Part shown: piece by piece, positions 59,421 to 64,000 of the stretch | Layout: each line of letters opens with the position of its first letter | How positions within the stretch are numbered: position 1 is the stretch's first letter | Source of the DNA: Syntrophomonas sp. | GTDB lineage: Bacteria; Bacillota; Syntrophomonadia; Syntrophomonadales; Syntrophomonadaceae | DNA: 64,000 nucleotides | Direction of reading: 5' to 3' | Assembly: GCA_016841425.1 (NCBI GenBank) | Contig: JAENZE010000003.1 | Coordinates: forward strand, 186,001-250,000 | The notes under the pieces: generated by a model | What the model saw: only the letters and a program-made list of their open reading frames with translations | What the model was told of the DNA's origin: nothing | Database searches by the model: none | Position numbers and translations under genes: made by a program

Positions 59421-60092
59421 ATGAAATTAGCTATCTTTGATTTTGATGGCACCCTTTTTATGAGAGATACCCTGCCTTTTCTTGGGGAAGAATGGGTGCG
59501 GCAGGGCAGGCCCAGGAGTAGATATATAAAAACCTATCTTTCTATTATGCCGATTTTGATTCTATATAAGGTAGGAATAGTGTCCAGAGCTAGGATGAAA
59601 TATGGAGCCATGAAGAAGTTTCAGAAGATGTTCGATAAAATGAGTGAAGTGCAGGTGATGGAATTTTTCCGGCAATCCTACCCGGCTCTGACCAAATATT
59701 ATAATCCAGAAGTACTGGACGAAATAAAAAGGGCTAAATCAGATGGATTCCATCTGGTTCTGTTATCCGGAGCTTATGCTTTCCTCTTGAATCTGGTAGC
59801 AGAAGATCTGGTGATAGATACCGTGATAGGAGCAGAGCTTTATTTTGAAAACGACACTATTAATTTCAATAGGGAGATATCTTTTGTTGATGGAGAAAAC
59901 AAGCTAGCCCTGCTGCAGGAAGTCTTTTCCGGGCAGGAAGTGGATTGGAAGTTGAGCAGATCCTATGGGGACAGCTATGACGACCTCCGGGTACTGGAAA
60001 TTGCTGGTGAAGCAGTGGCAGTGAACCCGGAAAATAAACTTCTGGACCATGCCCAGGATAATGATTGGCGAGTTATTAAATTTAGTTGTTAG
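59421..60092 (+). CDS. HAD-IB family phosphatase-like hydrolase
   Basis: A 223-residue HAD hydrolase. Motif I is FDFDGTLF (Asp9 and Asp11), motif II LVLLSGAY and motif IV YGDSYDDLRVLEIAG. A helical cap (about residues 20-85) places it in subfamily IB with phosphoserine phosphatase-like and lysophosphatidate-phosphatase-like enzymes. GGGAGGAATTCC precedes the ATG. The substrate is unknown. The 262-bp gap upstream is AT-rich and holds no clear element. Confidence 0.87.
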   Translation: MKLAIFDFDGTLFMRDTLPFLGEEWVRQGRPRSRYIKTYLSIMPILILYKVGIVSRARMKYGAMKKFQKMFDKMSEVQVMEFFRQSYPALTKYYNPEVLDEIKRAKSDGFHLVLLSGAYAFLLNLVAEDLVIDTVIGAELYFENDTINFNREISFVDGENKLALLQEVFSGQEVDWKLSRSYGDSYDDLRVLEIAGEAVAVNPENKLLDHAQDNDWRVIKFSC

Positions 60093-60161
60093 TCTCTTCA
60101 TGGATTTCATGGGGAATGATGTTTTAATGTATTTTTAGTTATCAGAGAAGAGGAGAATGAT

Positions 60162-60578
60162 ATGGAACTTGAACAATGTGTAAATTTCGTTCTAACCAAA
60201 GCACAAAATTCTGTACAACAACTGTTTAAAGCTGAACTATCACCCTACGGAATAACTCCCGGTCAGTATGGGGTCTTGAAGTGTCTCTGGGATCAAAATG
60301 GACTTACTGCCAAACAGCTGGCGGAGAGGCTTTGTCTTGATAGCTCTACCATTACCGGTATATTGGATCGGATGGAAAACAAGGGCCTGATTAACCGCTA
60401 CCATGACGTCAGAGATCGGAGAGCATTGTGTGTTATGATCAGCAAGGCCGGACTGGCTTTGCAGGAACCGGTAACAGAGGCCATAGTAAATGCTAATAAA
60501 AAAGCACTGCACAATTTCAATGAAGAACAGTCAGAAGTTCTGAAAAAAATGCTTACAGAACTTAATTCGCATTTATAG
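60162..60578 (+). CDS. MarR family transcriptional regulator
   Basis: A 138-residue winged-helix regulator. LTAKQLAERLCLDSSTITGILDRMENKGLINRYHDVRDRRALCVMI contains the recognition helix and the DRR wing. AGAAGAGGAGA precedes the ATG. It lies upstream of the second acyl-CoA dehydrogenase operon in the same direction, separated by a repeat; a near-palindrome just before that operon's promoter is a possible binding site. It differs from the MarR at 997 in sequence. Confidence 0.88.
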   Translation: MELEQCVNFVLTKAQNSVQQLFKAELSPYGITPGQYGVLKCLWDQNGLTAKQLAERLCLDSSTITGILDRMENKGLINRYHDVRDRRALCVMISKAGLALQEPVTEAIVNANKKALHNFNEEQSEVLKKMLTELNSHL

Positions 60579-60600
60579 CTAACCGGATCTTTATTTGTTA

Positions 60601-60815
60601 CTCAAGCAAAGATGTTCGTATTACACAAGTGCAGACGAAATTTGTACAGATGAATGCTTAAGACCGCTTGGGTCCGGTCTTACTATCTCCATATAAGTTA
60701 GCTGGTGATGCTTTAGATTGATGGGCCGAAACAAATTATGTTCCCGTTCAACGAATCGCTTTTATCCCCCGGCGCTAACCTTAAGCTTTCATCCACAAGA
60801 AGCTATTTCGTACCA
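60601..60815. repeat. Dispersed diverged copy of the 212-bp repeat
   Basis: A full-length relative of the unit at 51827-52041, with the same order of blocks (ACACAAGTGCAGACGAAA, TCTTACTATCTCCATATAAG, then CGCTAACCTTAAG). ATGAATGCTTAAG (60650-60662) faces CTTAAGCTTTCAT (60780-60792), so the long hairpin is kept with one mismatch. It lies between marR and the acyl-CoA dehydrogenase operon. Confidence 0.85.
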
Positions 60816-60856
60816 AGTTGTTATTAAAAGGAGAAAAATATCGAAATTACTAAAAT

Positions 60857-60906
60857 ATTTGGTATACAAATTAATAGTTGACAAAATAAATTGCTATCCT
60901 TAGAAT
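60857..60906 (+). promoter_or_regulatory. Strong sigma-A type promoter with adjacent near-palindrome
   Basis: TTGACA (60878-60883), a 17-base spacer and TAGAAT (60901-60906) form a near-consensus promoter about 80 bp before the acyl-CoA dehydrogenase gene. The near-palindrome TTTGGTATACAAA lies just upstream of the -35 box and is a candidate regulator site. Confidence 0.7.
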
Positions 60907-60986
60907 CAAAGTAAGCAACTTTAATCCTGACAGGCTATTTTTCGGGTATATTTGTGTCGTGCAGGAATAGAAAAGGAGAGGAAAAT

Positions 60987-62126
60987 ATGAATTTTAAACT
61001 GACTGAAGAGCAGGAACTGATCAGGGACAATATGCGGGAATTTGCCAGGACCTATGTGGACCCCGTAGCAGTGGAAATAGACGAGAACAGCCGTTATCCG
61101 GAAGAAGTTATTAAGAAACTGGCTGAGGGCGGCTGGATGGGAATGCCCTTTCCTGCGGAATACGGCGGAGCCGGGGTAGATTACCTGACCTATGCTATTG
61201 CGGTAGAAGAACTTTCCCGCTCTTGCGCTGCAACCGGGTTTACCATGTCAGTACATACTGGATTAGCCTGCGGTCCTATAGCTCTTTATGGAAATGATGA
61301 CCAAAAGAAAAAGTACTTGACTCCCATGGCCAAGGGAGAACACCTGGGTGCTTTTGCTTTAACTGAGCCGGGAGCAGGTACCGACGTGGGAGCAGCTACT
61401 AGCACTGCGGTATTGGATGGGGATGAGTATGTACTTAACGGGGTAAAAACTTTTACTTCTAATGGTCCGGTTGCCAATACCTATGTTACTTTTGCCTGGA
61501 CTGATAAAAATGACAAAAGGAATGGCATGAGTGCTTTTATCGTTCCCCGTGAGACTCCAGGATTAAGTGTGGGAGAACACTTCATGAAGATGGGAATTCG
61601 TGCTTCACAGACTTCCGAGATAATTTTTAAGGATTGTCGGATACCTAAAGAAAACCTGCTGGGTAAGGTAGGAGATGGGATGAAAATAGCTATGAACTGT
61701 TTTGATCATGGCAGGATTGGAATTGCCGCCCAGGCTGTGGGTATTGCGCAGGCAGCTTTGGATGAGTCCATCAGCTATTCTAAACAGAGAATACAGTTTG
61801 GCAAACCGATTTCCAAGAACCAGGCTATACAGTGGATGATTGCCGATATGTATACCGATATCACCGCAGGCCGATTTTTGTATTATTATGCTGCATCTCT
61901 TAAAGACCAGGGGCTGCCTTTTAGTAAGGAAGCAGCCATGGCCAAAGTATTTTGCGCTGAAATGTGTTCCAAACATGCCTCCAAAGCAGTACAGATTCAT
62001 GGTGGATATGGTTACTGTAAAGGGCAGAAAGTGGAGCGGCTGATGCGAGATGCCAAGATAACTGAAATCTATGAAGGAACCTCTGAAGCTCAAAGAATGG
62101 TTATAGCTGGCAATGTATTGAGATAG
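60987..62126 (+). CDS. Acyl-CoA dehydrogenase (second copy)
   Basis: A 379-residue FAD enzyme. ATG 60987 follows AAAGGAGAGG and gives MNFKLTEEQELIRDNMREFA. FALTEPGAGTDVG, the substrate-helix segment YSKQRIQFGKPISKNQAIQ and the catalytic Glu363 in IYEGTSEAQRMVIA are all classical, as in short-chain (butyryl-CoA) dehydrogenases. It differs from the copy at 4653 around the catalytic Glu. It is followed by its own etfB and etfA but no fixCX, so electrons may go to another acceptor. Chain length is inference. Confidence 0.94.
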   Translation: MNFKLTEEQELIRDNMREFARTYVDPVAVEIDENSRYPEEVIKKLAEGGWMGMPFPAEYGGAGVDYLTYAIAVEELSRSCAATGFTMSVHTGLACGPIALYGNDDQKKKYLTPMAKGEHLGAFALTEPGAGTDVGAATSTAVLDGDEYVLNGVKTFTSNGPVANTYVTFAWTDKNDKRNGMSAFIVPRETPGLSVGEHFMKMGIRASQTSEIIFKDCRIPKENLLGKVGDGMKIAMNCFDHGRIGIAAQAVGIAQAALDESISYSKQRIQFGKPISKNQAIQWMIADMYTDITAGRFLYYYAASLKDQGLPFSKEAAMAKVFCAEMCSKHASKAVQIHGGYGYCKGQKVERLMRDAKITEIYEGTSEAQRMVIAGNVLR

Positions 62127-62131
62127 AGATG

Positions 62132-62173
62132 AGGCAGGCGAAGATGATGTCTTCTCCTGCCTGTATTATTTTT
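62132..62173 (+). terminator. Hairpin between acyl-CoA dehydrogenase and etfB
   Basis: AGGCAGG (62132-62138) pairs with CCTGCCT (62156-62162), and AAGA with TCTT inside, followed by GTATTATTTTT. As the etf genes follow at once, it probably acts as a partial terminator or an mRNA-stabilising hairpin that sets the ratio of dehydrogenase to Etf. Confidence 0.6.
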
Positions 62174-62193
62174 AATAAAGCGAGGTGTGAGCC

Positions 62194-62964
62194 ATGCCCA
62201 ATATAGTCTGTTGTTTTAAATGGGTGGTGGATGAAGCCTATATTAAACCATCCAGCTCTGGAAAAATTGATTTGGAATGGGCAGAGTACAAATTGAGTGA
62301 TTATGACCGTAATGCTATTGAAGAAGCGGTACGACTGCAGGAAATTTATGGCGGTGGTGTAACTGCAGTTACAGTTGCCTCCAGCGATGCTACCAAAGGG
62401 ATCAAAGATGCACTTTCCCGGGGGCCGGAAAAGGCATATTTCATTAATGATGATCAATTTGAAAACCTGGAACCTTCACAAACTTCAGCCATATTGGCTC
62501 AGGTAATTGCTGACCAGATAGACTATGATGTGATTATCTGCGGAGAAGGGTCGAGTGATATGTATTCCCAGCAAGTAGGACCAAGACTGGCTGAGAAACT
62601 CGGTATTCCCTGCATAGCATTTGTTAACCAACTGAGTATAGAAGATAAGCAGATTATTGCTGAACGTAAAACCGACGAGGGAATGGAAGTTATTTCGGCT
62701 CCCATGCCGGTTCTGGTGACAGTGCTGCCCGACATTAACAACCCACGGGTGCCTGGACTTAAGGATACCCTGGCAGCTTCCAAAAAACCGGTTATTAACA
62801 TAGAACTTGAAGATTTGGCATCTGAGTATAAAAGGCTGCTGATAGATAAAGGTCTCAAAGCGGCCAGTATAGAGAGAAACTGCACCCATTTTGGGGCTGG
62901 CCCAGAGGATATCAAAGCGTTTGTAGAGGCTATTCGTAAAACCGGCGTGATAGACAGGGGGTGA
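62194..62964 (+). CDS. etfB: Electron transfer flavoprotein beta subunit (second copy)
   Basis: A 256-residue EtfB. It starts MPNIVCCFKWVVDEAY, with a segment SDYDRNAIEEAVRLQE typical of the family and the loop GEGSSDMYSQQVGPRLAEKLG. GCGAGGTGTGAG precedes the ATG. The four-base gap to etfA implies coupled translation. It pairs with the EtfA that follows and accepts electrons from the dehydrogenase at 60987. Confidence 0.93.
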   Translation: MPNIVCCFKWVVDEAYIKPSSSGKIDLEWAEYKLSDYDRNAIEEAVRLQEIYGGGVTAVTVASSDATKGIKDALSRGPEKAYFINDDQFENLEPSQTSAILAQVIADQIDYDVIICGEGSSDMYSQQVGPRLAEKLGIPCIAFVNQLSIEDKQIIAERKTDEGMEVISAPMPVLVTVLPDINNPRVPGLKDTLAASKKPVINIELEDLASEYKRLLIDKGLKAASIERNCTHFGAGPEDIKAFVEAIRKTGVIDRG

Positions 62965-62968
62965 TAAA

Positions 62969-63913
62969 ATGTCTGGAGTTTGGATTTATGCAGATAAATA
63001 TGAACAGGTATTTGAACTGCTTACTGCCGGCCGTGGTCTGGCTGACAGTCTGGGCACTAAACTTACAGCATTGGTTTCTGGAGATAATGATACAGCCCAG
63101 GATTTAATAGCCCGGGGGGCGGATGAGGTATTATTATTTCCTCCTCTGGCAGAAGATCAGCCGGTGCAGGATTATGTTCCGCTTATGGCAGATGAGGCCA
63201 GAGAGGCAGATCCAGATATTTTTTTAATAGCTGCCAGTCTAAAGGGAAAAGAGATGGGTGCCCGAATAGCAGCCAGGTTAGATACCGCGTTATGCAGCGA
63301 GTGCATTACTATGAATATTGATGATAAGGGGAAGCTGCAGATGGAACGACTGATGTATGGAGGTTCAGCCATACAGACGGTGAGCATCAACAGTCGACCA
63401 CAGATGGCCACCATTCCTCCTCGAGCCTATGAACCTGCTCAGGTTATAGATAGTCGTCAGGGGAGTGTTAGAACCTTAAAGAAACCAGAACCCTCCGGTA
63501 TGAAAGTGATCGATCGGAAAGGTAAAGCACAGTCTTCTGGTGATATCTCCGCCGCCAGGGTAATTGTATGTGCAGGGCGGGGACTAGAAAAACAAGAAGA
63601 TCTGGATTTGGTCAGAGAATTGGCCGGGGTTCTGGGTGCAGAAGTAGCATGTACCCGTCCTATATCTGAAGAGAAACATTGGATGACTGAAGAATCCTGC
63701 ATAGGATTATCAGCTAAAGAGGTAAAACCTGCCCTGTATTTAGGAATTGGTGTATCCGGGCAGATCCAGCATTTGGTTGGAATCCGCGAAGCTGGAATAA
63801 TCTGCGCGGTGAATTCAGATGAAAATGCACCCATATTCGAATCTGCTGACTATGGGATAACCGGGGATCTATACAAGATTGTCCCAGCCTTAATAGAAGA
63901 ATTCAAGAAATAA
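62969..63913 (+). CDS. etfA: Electron transfer flavoprotein alpha subunit (second copy)
   Basis: A 314-residue EtfA. The FAD domain is canonical: Arg230 in ACTRPISEEKHW, His268 in SGQIQHLVG, and APIFESADYGITGDLYKI (287-304). It thus contrasts with the copy at 8224, where these positions are changed. It is the last gene of the operon, and a hairpin of the REP-like type follows directly. Confidence 0.93.
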   Translation: MSGVWIYADKYEQVFELLTAGRGLADSLGTKLTALVSGDNDTAQDLIARGADEVLLFPPLAEDQPVQDYVPLMADEAREADPDIFLIAASLKGKEMGARIAARLDTALCSECITMNIDDKGKLQMERLMYGGSAIQTVSINSRPQMATIPPRAYEPAQVIDSRQGSVRTLKKPEPSGMKVIDRKGKAQSSGDISAARVIVCAGRGLEKQEDLDLVRELAGVLGAEVACTRPISEEKHWMTEESCIGLSAKEVKPALYLGIGVSGQIQHLVGIREAGIICAVNSDENAPIFESADYGITGDLYKIVPALIEEFKK

Positions 63914-63914
63914 A

Positions 63915-63950
63915 AGGGACACGGGGACGGTCCTTATGTCCCTCTTTTTT
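63915..63950 (+). terminator. REP-like hairpin serving as terminator after etfA
   Basis: AGGGACA (63915-63921) pairs with TGTCCCT (63937-63943), enclosing CGGGGACGGTCCT, and six T follow at 63945-63950. The hairpin begins two bases after the stop codon and contains the GGGGACGG core of the dispersed repeat. Confidence 0.75.
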
Positions 63951-64000
63951 GGATGATTAAGAGTCTAGATGTGATGATTTAAACTTAAAACCATGAGTCC

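Noticed and set aside
60718-60903. 61-codon plus-strand frame running from the repeat into the promoter
   Set aside because: It crosses the repeat boundary and contains the TTGACA/TAGAAT promoter; it has no ribosome site.

Overview
The window looks like chromosome of an anaerobic, spore-lineage Firmicute (Clostridia), most like a syntrophic fatty-acid oxidiser of the Syntrophomonas type. The grounds are: two acyl-CoA dehydrogenase/Etf gene sets, a FixC/FixX-type ETF:quinone oxidoreductase, several enoyl-CoA hydratase-family and thiolase genes, clostridial 4Fe-4S proteins, a SpoIID-family protein, the Firmicute cdaA-cdaR-glmM order followed by a glmS ribozyme, strong AGGAGG ribosome sites and frequent TTG/GTG starts. 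The species assignment is inference; no rRNA or other marker gene is present.

Layout. 1-4135: end of a VWA protein gene, a MarR regulator with a palindromic operator, an enoyl-CoA hydratase-family gene, a QueG-like Fe-S protein and a DUF169 protein. 4195-4439: a GC-rich MITE-like island. 4653-9138: acyl-CoA dehydrogenase, fixC, fixX, etfB, etfA. 9317-16242: SMP-30 protein, a membrane protein with a DUF815 ATPase, a DUF4912-like protein, CPBP protease, FmdB, HAD hydrolase, ComFB, RNase HI and a YkgJ protein. 16453-21328: a Liv-type ABC transporter (J, H, M, G; no F) plus an EamA permease, with a large palindromic repeat inside. 21371-31387: SpoIID, TrmL, a 59-residue ferredoxin, ThiN, then the c-di-AMP/cell-wall cluster cdaA-cdaR-FAD protein-glmM-glmS ribozyme-glmS. 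31836-37376: PaaX regulator, CPBP protein, an IMP dehydrogenase of the Tritrichomonas type, GNAT and a diguanylate cyclase. 37797-44014: two paralogous coiled-coil proteins bracketing a RecA-like/PPDK fusion, an aminotransferase and DUF1015. 44215-47060: larE-larB-larC (nickel-pincer cofactor). 47423-49452: two-component system. 50048-52173: truncated SDR-like protein, orphan ParA with a small partner, then a 212-bp tandem repeat. 52273-59140: DUF4349 lipoprotein, a GGDEF/HD-GYP protein, thiolase plus DUF35, crotonase-like protein. 59421-63913: HAD, MarR, another copy of the 212-bp repeat, then a second acyl-CoA dehydrogenase-etfB-etfA operon.

How it fits together. Electrons from acyl-CoA dehydrogenases pass to dedicated Etf pairs. 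The first operon also encodes FixC/FixX, which would hand them to the membrane quinone pool, as needed for the energetically difficult acyl-CoA oxidation step. The two EtfA proteins differ at flavin-contacting positions, so the two Etfs are probably tuned differently. MarR and PaaX regulators beside palindromes probably sense acyl-CoA or aromatic-CoA compounds.

The most unusual material is non-coding: a dispersed family of perfect inverted repeats with core GGGGACGGTTCTCTTGTC, including a nested double palindrome between the glmS ribozyme and glmS; a glmS ribozyme with an about 190-nt expansion of P1; a 212-bp repeat found in tandem and dispersed; and a second long palindromic repeat with a terminator-like core. 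I saw no CRISPR array, no tRNA or rRNA gene and no intact insertion sequence.
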